Origin: Pseudomonadota bacterium
GTDB taxonomy: Bacteria; Desulfobacterota; Desulfobulbia; Desulfobulbales; JAGXFP01
Direction of reading: 5' to 3'
Length of the DNA: 62,557 nt
Assembly: GCA_018823285.1 (NCBI GenBank)
Contig: JAHJIQ010000055.1
Coordinates: forward strand, 1 to 62,557
Both the position numbers and the translations under genes were made by a program. The first letter of the stretch is position 1, and each line of letters opens with the position of its first letter. Below the pieces are notes generated by a model. The model saw nothing but the letters and a program-made list of their open reading frames with translations. It did not search any database and was not told the origin of the DNA. This document shows, piece by piece, positions 52,002 through 60,340 of the stretch.

Positions 52002-52598
52002 CTATTCGCCAAGCCTGTCATTTTGGTCTGAATTTACTTTTTTCATTTCCTCCTGCAGGCAACTCTCACAGTACCCGTGGGATATCCGCGCATTGGTTTT
52101 CAGGGACAGGTATTTTTCCAGATTTATCCATTCACCGGTCCCGTATTCGGTTTTTGAATCATCTCTGATCTTTTTACATTTACAACATACGGGCAGGATA
52201 TCATCAAAGGATTTCATTTTTCGGATCACTTCATATTTCTCGATGCATTTTTTCACCCGAAAGATGAGTTCCTTAGGAGAGCAGGGTTTCTGGAGATAGT
52301 CGTCAGCTCCAGTTCGCAATGCGTCAATCGCCGAAGGAAGGTTTGCATACGCGGTATGAATGATGACTCCACATTCGGGAAACACCTCTTTGGATTTCTT
52401 CAAGACATCAAGGCCATTGATCTCTTTCATTTTCAGATCCGTGATCACCAGGTCGAAATATTTCGCGCCGATAAACTTATGGGCGGATTTTCCATTATTT
52501 ACGGTGCTCACTTCGTATCCTTCCATCCAGAAAATATCCTTCAGGGTCTCAAGGATGCTTTCATCATCGTCAACCAGTAAAATGCTATGGCCCGTCAT
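52002..52598 (-). CDS. Response regulator with C-terminal Cys-rich element
   Basis: This protein of about 198 residues has an N-terminal receiver (residues 5-122; acidic VDDDES; acceptor in VITDLKM; YLQKPCSPKEL with the conserved Lys). After a short helix the C-terminal part (135-190) reads LPVCCKCKKIRDD, then GEWINLEKYLS, then HGYCESCLQEE. This Cys/Cys pattern with the WINLEKYL word is found at the end of some PAS and kinase proteins and looks like a small zinc ribbon. There is no DNA-binding domain. AAGGAGG lies 6 bases upstream of the ATG used; another ATG is directly before it. Confidence 0.85.
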   Translation of the reverse strand: MTGHSILLVDDDESILETLKDIFWMEGYEVSTVNNGKSAHKFIGAKYFDLVITDLKMKEINGLDVLKKSKEVFPECGVIIHTAYANLPSAIDALRTGADDYLQKPCSPKELIFRVKKCIEKYEVIRKMKSFDDILPVCCKCKKIRDDSKTEYGTGEWINLEKYLSLKTNARISHGYCESCLQEEMKKVNSDQNDRLGE

Positions 52599-52640
52599 CA
52601 TAGTCCTCCTTCCGAGCGTGCTGAAATAACAGGCGCCGGT

Positions 52641-53048
52641 TCATGACTCATCGAGTTGATCCTTGTTTTTTTCAGTCTCTTCGGCCTCTTTTTTTCTCAG
52701 CCATTCCACGAATTCAGGATACTTTTTTCTGAAATCATAGGTAAACCATTCGACGGCGCCCCGCTCTTCTTCGTCTGTATTCAGTATCCAGCACTCAACT
52801 TCATTTAATAGTTTGATTTTTCGTTCATTTTCATCATTAAGACTTTTCGGGCCATTTCCCGTCAGGATCCATTCGGTCAGGAGATCGTATTCCCGGCCGA
52901 CAATGTATGCCCATTCAACGGGAAACTTGTCTTCTTTTCTCTTTTTCGAAACGTAGGACTGTGCTGTGCCAACCATTTTCGCAAGGTGGGCCATGCTTTT
53001 GATCTCGGTTTCTCTTTTTATACGCTCGAAGATCTTGTCGAATATCAT
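52641..53048 (-). CDS. CI-repressor-like helix-turn-helix protein
   Basis: This 135-residue protein has an N-terminal phage CI-type helix-turn-helix domain (FERIKRETEIKSMAHLAKMV, then GTAQSYVSKKRKEDKFPVEWAY), followed by a charged helical tail rich in Glu and Lys. It lacks the peptidase S24 part of the classical LexA/CI repressors. Next to it upstream lies an AT-rich inverted repeat that could be its own operator. No other phage genes are nearby. The start has no good RBS. Confidence 0.75.
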   Translation of the reverse strand: MIFDKIFERIKRETEIKSMAHLAKMVGTAQSYVSKKRKEDKFPVEWAYIVGREYDLLTEWILTGNGPKSLNDENERKIKLLNEVECWILNTDEEERGAVEWFTYDFRKKYPEFVEWLRKKEAEETEKNKDQLDES

Positions 53049-53090
53049 GGGGATTCACTTATGAAGCAATCTTGCCGCTCGATGCATGCT

Positions 53091-53127
53091 AAAACAATAT
53101 AAACATGCTTGTATTGTATATTGTTTT
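53091..53127. promoter_or_regulatory. Inverted repeat upstream of the CI-like gene
   Basis: AAAACAATAT (53091-53100) and ATATTGTTTT (53118-53127) are a perfect 10-base inverted repeat with a 17-base spacer, 43 bp upstream of the start of the CI-like gene. Inside it ACAATA and TATTGT form a second nested pair. Candidate autoregulatory operator. Confidence 0.6.
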
Positions 53128-53268
53128 GATATGGATATCAAACAAATGGAACAGGATAATTTGTTTGTGCTGAGTGAATCGGGATGTAAAGGATACCAAG
53201 AGAAGATAATCGTATACTTTACAATTTCACCTGGGAAAATGTCGGACTGTTTGCCTTTTGGCCGGCAA

Positions 53269-55779
53269 TCAATTCCCCGCTGACGGAACACCCTCTTTGC
53301 CCAGAGGTTTGAACAGCACCAGCATCTTCGGCAACAGCAGCAGGTCGCCGAGCAGGGCGACCAGCATCGCAAAGCCGGTGAACAGGCCGAAATAAATGGT
53401 CGGGATAAAGTTTGACAGCACGAGGATTGAAAAACCGATGGTAATCGTGGTCGTCGTGTAGAGAATGGCCCGGCCGATACTGCGATGGCAGCGGTTCATG
53501 GTGGCCAGATAATTGCGATCTTCAGGGAACTCCTTCTGGAATCGGTGGATGTAGTGAATGGTGTCATCCACCGAAATGCCGATGGTGATTGAGGCAATGG
53601 TGATCGTCATCAGGTCGAGGGGGATTCCGAGCCAGCCCATGGCGCCCAGGACCACCGCCACCGGCAGCATATTCGGGACAATGGCGATCAGGGCGAGGGA
53701 GAGGGAGCGGAAAAGCACCAGAAACATCAACACAATCCCCAGAAAGACGAGGCCGATGGTCATGATCTGTGAGCGGAAGAGGCTGCCGAGCATGTTGTTA
53801 TACAAAACATACATATTGGTGAAGTGAATCTGCTCACTTTTAAGACCGATCTCCCCGACCAGAAAATTCCTGATTCGGGTCAGCAGTTCAGCCCGGGCAA
53901 GCGGATGGCCGGACTCGATGATCCGCATCGTAAATCGGGCCTGGGTGATGTCCTCTGCAACGTAAGGATCGACCAGCATTTCCCTGATATCGGCCGGGGT
54001 TTTTTTATGGAGAATGGCCAGTTCAAAATTGCCGAGGGGGATATTGTCATTCAAACGAGTGGTGATTTTGCCTAAAATTGCCAGGGAGAGGACCTCGCCG
54101 GTCTCGGACAATGCATCCAGATAGTCGTGGATTTCCTCGATTTCCTCCATGGTATAGGTGTCGGCATACCATCTTGATGTGCCGCCTCCATCATCTGCAG
54201 AAAATTCATCTTCGCCGAAGCCGACCTCTTCCTCAACTTTGAAATCGATCACCAGGTCGAGCGGGGTTGTGCCCCCCAGCTTTCGGTCAATCAGGCTCAT
54301 CCCCCGGAATATTTCGGTCTTTTCCCGAAAATAGTCGATAAAGCGATTCTCAACCTTGAGCCTGGTGATACCGACCCCGCTGATAATGGCCAGGAGCAGG
54401 GCCAGGATGAGGATTTTCCCGCCGTGGTTCTTGGTCACCCCGGCAAAAATCAGGGTGAAGGGGTGACTGAAATCCTCGCCGGCGCCGGAGGTGTCTTTGT
54501 CGAGCAGGCAGACCGAAGCCGGGAACAGGATGAAGGCCAGGGTAAAAGAGACAATGAGGCCGATGGTCATCATGATGCCGAAATCGATAACCGGCCTGAT
54601 CCCGCTGACCACCAGGGAGCTGAAGGCGACTGCGGTGGTCATGGCGGTATAAAAACAGGGAAGGGCAATGGTTTTAACCGTCAGCAGAACCAGATAGCGC
54701 TGGTTGACTCCGGGGTTTCTGGCATGGATCTCCAGGTAGCGCTCGATCAGATGGATGGTAAGAGCCATGGTCAAAATCAGCATCAGCGAGATAAAGTTCG
54801 AGGAGATGACGGTGACCCGCCAGTCCATCATCCCGAGCAGGCCGAGCATGGTGATGACTGCAGCGCTGCAGCAAAGCAGGGAGAGAAACACCCAGCGAGT
54901 CTTGCGGAAGGTGATGTAAAGGGTGATCACCAGAAAGATGAAGACCCCGACCCCGAAGACCAGCAGGTCGTTTTCGATAAAGGCGATCATGTCGGCGGTA
55001 ATCATCGGCACCCCGCCCAGGTAAAGCTCCGCTTTCCCGCGGTGTTTGTCGATGATCTGCCGGACCGCATCTACCAGTCGGCTTTCTTGATGCTGCAGCC
55101 TGGTCAGGTTCTGCCGATAAGCGCTTGAGACCTGGTGCAGTTCTGTCTCTTCCTGTCTGCTCAGGGTGCCCAGGGATTCTTTTTCCCTGAGCTGGTAACG
55201 GCGGGCCAGAAGCTCCCGGTATTGCCGGTCGATGGGAAGGTTGACCAGGAGGGCGGTGGTGTTTCCGTCTTCACTGAGAAGCCTCCCTTTGTAGAGCGGG
55301 TTTTCAGAGAGTTCGGTCACGACCGTTCTTTTGTCGACGCCGGATTTTTCCAGGGTCAGCAGTTTGTCCTTGTCGGCCACGTCCGAGAGCGAAATGTCGG
55401 TGGTGAAGATCAGGGGCACATCCAGAAGTGTGGTCACCGAGGCGACGCCCTCAAGTTGGGCAAGTTCGTCCCGAAGCCCTTTGAGATCGGCAAGGGATTC
55501 CGGCGCAAACAGATCGGTTGCAGCCGTATAGGTGACCACCAGCACGTCACCGGACCCGTAACGCTCGGCGATCTGGCGATGATAATAAAGGTCGGCGTCG
55601 TTTTCGAGAATCAGGGAGTCGCCTGATGCGTCCAGCCGGAAGTCCGGGATGTGCCAGGCAAAGAAACCAACCGTCAGCAGGGTGATGATCAGGGTTACGG
55701 CCGGTTGCTTCAGTACCAGTGAATCATAGAGGGTTGAAAGGGTTTGTTTCATTGTCGAATAGTTATCGGTGAACAGCAT
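53269..55779 (-). CDS. MMPL/RND-family exporter
   Basis: This protein of up to 836 residues has the two-fold RND topology of the MMPL type: helix at about 30, periplasmic loop 1 (60-275), five helices 275-425, a helix near 470, loop 2 (490-690), then five helices 690-820. The intramembrane site reads ITIGISVDDTIHYIHRF, with the acidic pair in place. Members export lipids, hopanoids or other hydrophobic molecules. There is no adaptor gene. An ATG at 55752 (MKQTLSTLYDSL) is a better family match than 55779, but no RBS decides. Following the stop on this strand is the CI-like gene, 220 bp on. Confidence 0.88.
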   Translation of the reverse strand: MLFTDNYSTMKQTLSTLYDSLVLKQPAVTLIITLLTVGFFAWHIPDFRLDASGDSLILENDADLYYHRQIAERYGSGDVLVVTYTAATDLFAPESLADLKGLRDELAQLEGVASVTTLLDVPLIFTTDISLSDVADKDKLLTLEKSGVDKRTVVTELSENPLYKGRLLSEDGNTTALLVNLPIDRQYRELLARRYQLREKESLGTLSRQEETELHQVSSAYRQNLTRLQHQESRLVDAVRQIIDKHRGKAELYLGGVPMITADMIAFIENDLLVFGVGVFIFLVITLYITFRKTRWVFLSLLCCSAAVITMLGLLGMMDWRVTVISSNFISLMLILTMALTIHLIERYLEIHARNPGVNQRYLVLLTVKTIALPCFYTAMTTAVAFSSLVVSGIRPVIDFGIMMTIGLIVSFTLAFILFPASVCLLDKDTSGAGEDFSHPFTLIFAGVTKNHGGKILILALLLAIISGVGITRLKVENRFIDYFREKTEIFRGMSLIDRKLGGTTPLDLVIDFKVEEEVGFGEDEFSADDGGGTSRWYADTYTMEEIEEIHDYLDALSETGEVLSLAILGKITTRLNDNIPLGNFELAILHKKTPADIREMLVDPYVAEDITQARFTMRIIESGHPLARAELLTRIRNFLVGEIGLKSEQIHFTNMYVLYNNMLGSLFRSQIMTIGLVFLGIVLMFLVLFRSLSLALIAIVPNMLPVAVVLGAMGWLGIPLDLMTITIASITIGISVDDTIHYIHRFQKEFPEDRNYLATMNRCHRSIGRAILYTTTTITIGFSILVLSNFIPTIYFGLFTGFAMLVALLGDLLLLPKMLVLFKPLGKEGVPSAGN

Positions 55780-55899
55780 CTGTCATTACTGTGCCAGTAA
55801 ACTGTGCTATCCGGCAAGGCGTTTTTTATTTTCAGATCAACCTTTGTGTGGTTATTTGAACAAGGAAAGAGAAAAGCAGTCCACGTGGCTTGAAGTCTC

Positions 55900-57093
55900 A
55901 TGTTGTTCGCGGTTTGTCACGGGTCGTTGCAAAATCAGGGGTTGAAAAGGGCGGGGCGCTGGAATCGATATAATGATCGATTGGATCGCCAGGAGATCGC
56001 GAATAAAGATATTTTGCAAATTATTTCAATAAGATACTCAGTCGGAGATTGCCGATGGATCAAGGTTGGCCTTGCGTTGACAGCGCTGTTTCTTCTGGTT
56101 TTCGGAGTGGAAATCGTCGGGGCGGAAGAGGAGCAGAAACTCTTTGATACTTTTACCCTCTACTGGGAAAACGATGCCTTTACCGGGACCGATCGTGGGT
56201 ATTCCAGCGGCTTGAAACTGACCTGGAGTACCCCTTACGAGACCGATTTTCAAGAGCCCAATCTGCCGCAATGGAGCTATCCGCTGATCAACAGCCTGCC
56301 TTTTATTAAAGACAAGGCAACCAACCGGGCCGTCTCTCTCTCCGTCGGCCACAATATTTATACTCCGGAAAATACGAGCCGCAGAGACCTGATTGTCGAA
56401 GACCGACCCTATGCCGGATATCTCTATTTTGCCACGGGATTCCACAGCCGTACCATGAACCGCAAGACCAGCTGGGAGTTTCAGTTCGGGGTGGTCGGGC
56501 CGCTGGCGCTCGGTGAAGAGGTTCAGAATATAACCCATCAGTTGCTCAGTAACAACAAGGCGGAAGGGTGGGACAACCAGCTGAAGAACGAAGTGGCCAT
56601 TGAGGCGATCTGTGAATCACAATGGCGGACCTGGCAGAAAGATTGTGGGAGCGGTTATAATTTTGATCTGATTCCTCACCTGGGATTCCGGGTCGGCAAT
56701 GTGAACGTTTATGGCAATGCCGGAGTTGAAGTGCGCTACGGCTGGAAATTACCGGACGATTTCGGCTCCTGCCCCATCAGGGCGGGATGTGCCACCAACA
56801 GCGCCTTCAGGGATCCATTCCCGAGGGACAACGGCTTCGGGATTGTCGGCTGGCATTTTTTTGCCGCCCTGGACGGACGGGCGGTTGCCCATGATATTTT
56901 TTTGGACGGCAACACCTTCAAGGACAGCCACAGTGTCGATCGAAGGGTGTGGGTGGCGGATTTTATGGCAGGATATGTTCTTGATCTGAACCAGCTGCGG
57001 CTGACCTATTCCTACGTTCTCAGGACCAAGGAGTTCGATGCGGAGAGGGATTACAACATCTTCGGATCATTGAGCGCCTCCTGGCGCTTTTGA
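55900..57093 (+). CDS. LpxR-like outer-membrane lipid A deacylase family protein
   Basis: This protein has a signal-peptide-like helix (VGLALTALFLLVFGVEIVGA, about residues 56-75) and a beta-barrel of about 320 residues with LpxR motifs: TLYWENDAFTGTDRGYSSGL, RPYAGYLY and a terminal aromatic SLSASWRF. LpxR removes the 3'-acyloxyacyl group from lipid A. The start is unclear: the first in-frame ATG is 55900, which puts 55 residues before the signal helix, and TTG codons at 55981 and 56014 are alternatives. A real start nearer the signal peptide is likely. Confidence 0.8.
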   Translation: MLFAVCHGSLQNQGLKRAGRWNRYNDRLDRQEIANKDILQIISIRYSVGDCRWIKVGLALTALFLLVFGVEIVGAEEEQKLFDTFTLYWENDAFTGTDRGYSSGLKLTWSTPYETDFQEPNLPQWSYPLINSLPFIKDKATNRAVSLSVGHNIYTPENTSRRDLIVEDRPYAGYLYFATGFHSRTMNRKTSWEFQFGVVGPLALGEEVQNITHQLLSNNKAEGWDNQLKNEVAIEAICESQWRTWQKDCGSGYNFDLIPHLGFRVGNVNVYGNAGVEVRYGWKLPDDFGSCPIRAGCATNSAFRDPFPRDNGFGIVGWHFFAALDGRAVAHDIFLDGNTFKDSHSVDRRVWVADFMAGYVLDLNQLRLTYSYVLRTKEFDAERDYNIFGSLSASWRF

Positions 57094-57417
57094 GATTCTG
57101 GATTGCGCGTCATCTTCCGGATTACGGGAAGATATCAGCAGGGGAAGGGCTGCCCCGGAATTTCCAGAAGAGGCAGCGCGAACATTTTTGCCGGTCTCGT
57201 AAAAAGCCACGAGAAGGATGGGCAGTGCCATCTAACTTGTTGGATTATCGTAGGTAATCTGGATGTATAAGATTCTTTACGAAGCCATCAATATTCAGCT
57301 TTGAAAAAATAATTGTGGCATTTGCCGGTGGGGTGATTTAATAGAATCATCCATTTTTCAATTCCCCTCGGGGATGGTGAATTTTATGTCGCATTTTCTG
57401 TTCTGTCTTCTATTCTG
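57094..57417. other. Intergenic region, nothing recognised
   Basis: 324 bp without a gene that I can support. There is a weak imperfect hairpin CCATTTTTCAATTCCCCTCG / GGGGATGG near 57350-57375, upstream of the DUF418 start. Confidence 0.4.
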
Positions 57418-58581
57418 ATGACGCAATCCATTGTAGTCCTCGGTCCTGTTCCCGTCCCACCCTGCGCAGGAATCGCTGCTCCCCTGCCCGAACAGCGGGC
57501 GATTCCCGCCACCCGCATTGAAAGTTATGATATCGCCAGGGCTATTGCCGTCCTCGGGATGCTGGTGGTCAACTATTTCGTAATCTTCCTGGAGTTCTTC
57601 GAGGGGGATTCTTTCTTTATGGATCTTGCGGATCTGCTCTGCGGCAGGGCGGCTGCGCTCTTTATCATGCTGGCCGGGGTCGGTCTGACCCTTCTCGGCA
57701 GAAAGGCCCTGGATTCTGGGGATAAGGAAGCACTCCGGTTATTCCGTAAACAGATCCTGATGCGTTGTCTGGTTCTCTATTTCGTCGGGCATCTGCTGTG
57801 GCTTTACTGGCGGGCCGATATTCTCCATTTTTACGGTCTGTTCCTGTTTGTCGGTGCGTTACTGATCACCTGTTCGGGAAGAGTGCTCTGGCTTCTCAAG
57901 CTGCTGATCATTACGGTCGCCGCTGCCGCATACTGGTGGACCGGCGGGGATCCTGACCTCAGCGAATTGTTCACGATTCAGGGGATTGTTGCCCGGAACG
58001 TGGTTGATCTTCTGTTCAACGGTTCTTATGCGGCCTTTCCCTGGTTATCGTTTCTCCTTGTCGGGATCTGGTTTGGTAAAAACCGCATGTTGAGCGGTAA
58101 TGTTTCTCCCGGCCGTATCGCCTTTGCTGCAGCGGGCTTATTTTTGGTGAGTGAGTATCTTCTCCGCATGGGAAGAATGCTTGATCCTGAAGAGGCAGAC
58201 ACCCTGCAAAGCCTGCTCCTCAGCCGGACTGCTTTTCCGTTGTCCCCGCTCTATGCACTGTCGTGCGGTTCGTCGGCTCTCCTCCTGCTGACCGTGCTCA
58301 TGGTTGGCTGCCGGAATGAAACGGTTTGCAGGATTCTCAGCCCATTAAAATATATTGGCCGGTTGAGCCTGACTATCTATATAGGCCATGTCTTTCTTGC
58401 CTATTCCGTATTCGATCTGTTGTATGACAATCTCTCAGGGGATGATTATCTGGCGGCGGTCATCGCCTTCTTTCTCGCTTCATGTCTGTTTTTTGCGGTT
58501 TTTTCCGCGGTCTGGTGCAAACATTTTGCCTATGGTCCTCTGGAATGGGTTCTTAGAAAAGCTGCGAAATTTCAATTCTGA
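57418..58581 (+). CDS. DUF418-family polytopic membrane protein
   Basis: This 387-residue protein has about 10-11 membrane segments. After the first 40 residues comes ESYDIARAIAVLGMLVVNY, the DUF418/HGSNAT-like N-terminal word, followed by a helix-rich core and a C-terminal DUF418 domain (LKYIGRLSLTIYIGHVF; FAYGPLEWVLRKA). Related proteins are often called putative acyltransferases of the YeiB type; activity is not shown. The ATG at 57418 is used although the first 25 residues look unlike a signal (QSIVVLGPVPVPP). Its stop is directly followed, in frame, by the radical SAM remnant. Confidence 0.85.
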   Translation: MTQSIVVLGPVPVPPCAGIAAPLPEQRAIPATRIESYDIARAIAVLGMLVVNYFVIFLEFFEGDSFFMDLADLLCGRAAALFIMLAGVGLTLLGRKALDSGDKEALRLFRKQILMRCLVLYFVGHLLWLYWRADILHFYGLFLFVGALLITCSGRVLWLLKLLIITVAAAAYWWTGGDPDLSELFTIQGIVARNVVDLLFNGSYAAFPWLSFLLVGIWFGKNRMLSGNVSPGRIAFAAAGLFLVSEYLLRMGRMLDPEEADTLQSLLLSRTAFPLSPLYALSCGSSALLLLTVLMVGCRNETVCRILSPLKYIGRLSLTIYIGHVFLAYSVFDLLYDNLSGDDYLAAVIAFFLASCLFFAVFSAVWCKHFAYGPLEWVLRKAAKFQF

Positions 58582-58965
58582 AAGGAAGCGGGTTTTCCCC
58601 GGCGCTCCTTGTCCTGCAGGCTTCGCAAGGTGGGGCTGGTGATGAACTCAATGCATCTCGATGATCATATGGCCGATGACCTGATCGCTGCCGGGCTTCA
58701 TTTCATCGCCTTCAGCCTTGATGCCGCCGATGAGGAGTTGACTGATAGTCTGCGCTCCGGGACCAACCTAGTGTCGCGTCAAGGATGAAATGTCATAATA
58801 TTTCTCAGGCATTTTTTGTGCCGGCAAGGCATGTGTTGGGTTGCATAGCAGCGCAATGCAACCCAACAGGTAACGCAGGAGGCGCGAAAAACGACGAGAA
58901 AGATGTGACGGTTCAGAGTTGACGTGACACTAGAAAGGGTAGTACAAAACATCAAGATCCGGAGT
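58582..58965 (+). pseudogene. Radical SAM remnant split by a MITE
   Basis: The frame directly after the DUF418 stop encodes a radical SAM-like middle part: LRKVGLVMNSMHLDDHMADD, LIAAGLHFIAFSLDAADEEL, TDSLRSGTNL, and is cut at 58771. Removing the MITE (58768-58933) with one CTAG copy restores LERVVQNIK in frame. The N-terminal CxxxCxxC part and the C-terminal half are missing, so the gene was already a fragment or decayed later. Confidence 0.8.
58768..58933. mobile_element. 158-bp MITE with CTAG target duplication
   Basis: Core 58772-58929 is flanked by CTAG on both sides (58768-58771 and 58930-58933). The ends are inverted: TGTCGCGTCAA and TTGACGTGACA, 10 of 11 bases, with weaker match extending about 35 bases. 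The centre has a 13-bp perfect hairpin (TGTTGGGTTGCAT at 58834-58846, ATGCAACCCAACA at 58856-58868). It encodes nothing. Target sites of CTAG type are used by the IS5 group, a possible parent. Confidence 0.88.
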
Positions 58966-59048
58966 GCCGTGCGACGGGCTTTCGTCGATCATTTGCCGAT
59001 CATTTCGGTGCATGGCCTGGAAGGGTTTGGTCTGGCAACACGTCCCGA

Positions 59049-59468
59049 TCAGGTCTGTTGTGAAAATTCATGATGGACCTGATCCAGAAACGAATTCATT
59101 TCCAGTTCGACATGCGAGACGTCTGACTCCTCCTCAAGGGCAACGAGCAGATGGAAATGGGGCATGGCGTTTTTTCCTGAACAGCGAACCAGAACCAGTC
59201 GTCCGGCAGGGGTTTTGATGGAGAACTGGGAGCATCCCTGCATGCCCACATGTTCCGCTGCCTTTTTTGACTGCTGCAAGAGGTTGTTGTAAGTGGTGCC
59301 GAGTAGTTCCAGGTCATCAGGTTCGGCGACCACGTCACGCGCCAGCACCCTTCCTTTGCAGGTGAGAATCCCGCAGGCCGAATAGCCGGGGAGTTTCCGC
59401 ATGTTGAGGATAAACTGCTGCAGGGTTTTTGCTTTGATGGCCGTTTTTCGTGTTCCCGGGTTGGTCAT
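59049..59468 (-). CDS. Roadblock/LC7-family protein
   Basis: This 139-residue protein is a single roadblock/LC7-like domain: LQQFILNMRKLPGYSACGIL, then CKGRVLARDVVAEP, then HFHLLVALEEES. Such proteins (MglB type) regulate small GTPases in polarity and motility. No MglA-like GTPase is beside it. Extra cysteines are present (C33, C38, C79 and others). The 3' end overlaps the decayed radical SAM right-hand part. Confidence 0.8.
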   Translation of the reverse strand: MTNPGTRKTAIKAKTLQQFILNMRKLPGYSACGILTCKGRVLARDVVAEPDDLELLGTTYNNLLQQSKKAAEHVGMQGCSQFSIKTPAGRLVLVRCSGKNAMPHFHLLVALEEESDVSHVELEMNSFLDQVHHEFSQQT

Positions 59469-59839
59469 TGTACACTCTGCCTGAAAAAAAAATGAGGAAA
59501 GATCAAGCGGTGAACGCCCTGAAGGTTGGTGGTCACCAAACGAGAAGTTCTCTGGATCAATGCCATGATACCATCCGGAATATTAAGAATCCAGCAACGG
59601 ATGTATTATTTGTCTCCGGAACCATGCAAACGCCTGGAGATCTGCCGGGAAGGGGTGTTGCGTTGTTGTCACTGTTTCCTTGGCCAGAAAAACAGTTTTG
59701 TTCTTTATTATCCGTTTATCATATAATTCATTTTATAGTGCTGTTGGCAACAGCTTCTCCTCAGCTGCCAGGGATTCCGGCAATATTGGGGTGTTTCTTT
59801 TTTGCACAGGCAATTTCACAAATAAACCAGGAGGTCTGA
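59469..59839. other. Intergenic region before the cytochrome gene
   Basis: 371 bp. A 66-codon plus-strand frame at 59526-59726 (or from ATG 59562) encodes a Cys-rich end CKRLEICREGVLRCCHC, which might be a small gene or a fragment; there is no good RBS. Confidence 0.35.
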
Positions 59840-60154
59840 ATGAAAACAATCATCTCGTTTCTCGTTACATCCTTTGTCATCTGCCTGATGTCGGCCGCTG
59901 CTTTTGCAGATGAGGTTTCCGTTGAGCTTGGGCAGCAACTTTTCAATAACCCCGGGCTGGGCGCTTCACAAAACGCCATCAATTGCAATACCTGCCATCC
60001 GAACGGAGAGGGTCTGGAACACGCAGGGGGAAAAGCCAATCTGGCTGCGATCATAAACAAATGTATAGTCGGACCCCTGAAGGGCGAAAAGCTCAATGAG
60101 CAGACTGTAGCAATGCAGTCGCTCATGATGTATATCCAGTCATTAAGTAAATAG
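59840..60154 (+). CDS. Small periplasmic c-type cytochrome
   Basis: This 104-residue protein has a signal peptide (1-23, ending AFA) and one heme-binding motif CNTCH (C49, C52, H53). Methionines at about residues 91, 95 and 96 can serve as the distal heme ligand. GGAGG lies upstream of the ATG. It is a monoheme class I type cytochrome whose partner is unknown; nothing around it is an obvious electron donor. Confidence 0.88.
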   Translation: MKTIISFLVTSFVICLMSAAAFADEVSVELGQQLFNNPGLGASQNAINCNTCHPNGEGLEHAGGKANLAAIINKCIVGPLKGEKLNEQTVAMQSLMMYIQSLSK

Positions 60155-60182
60155 TAACAGGCCGATCATGGAAGTTTGACCG

Positions 60183-60290
60183 ATGAAGAAAATAGCAATC
60201 CTCGATGTTTTGGTGGTGGCTATTTTCATTTCCGTCCCGGATGCTTCGCCAGCCGATTCTTACATACCCGGAAATGGTTGCCCTCCTTAA
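60183..60290 (+). CDS. Possible 35-residue peptide with signal-like N-terminus
   Basis: An ATG at 60183 starts MKKIAILDVLVVAIFISVPD and ends 15 residues later after SYIPGNGCPP. GGAAG lies 7 bases upstream. It is like a signal peptide with a very short mature part, a remnant of an exported protein or a small peptide. I cannot separate these. Confidence 0.35.
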   Translation: MKKIAILDVLVVAIFISVPDASPADSYIPGNGCPP

Positions 60291-60340
60291 GATTCGGGGG
60301 GCAGAGATCGGGATTAAACGATTCTGAAAATGGGGAGTGC

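Noticed and set aside
58643..58769. Minus-strand frame reading GAQTISQLLIGGIKAEGDEM
   Set aside because: The plus strand of the same DNA gives a radical SAM match that is restored when the MITE is removed, so the minus-strand reading is accidental.
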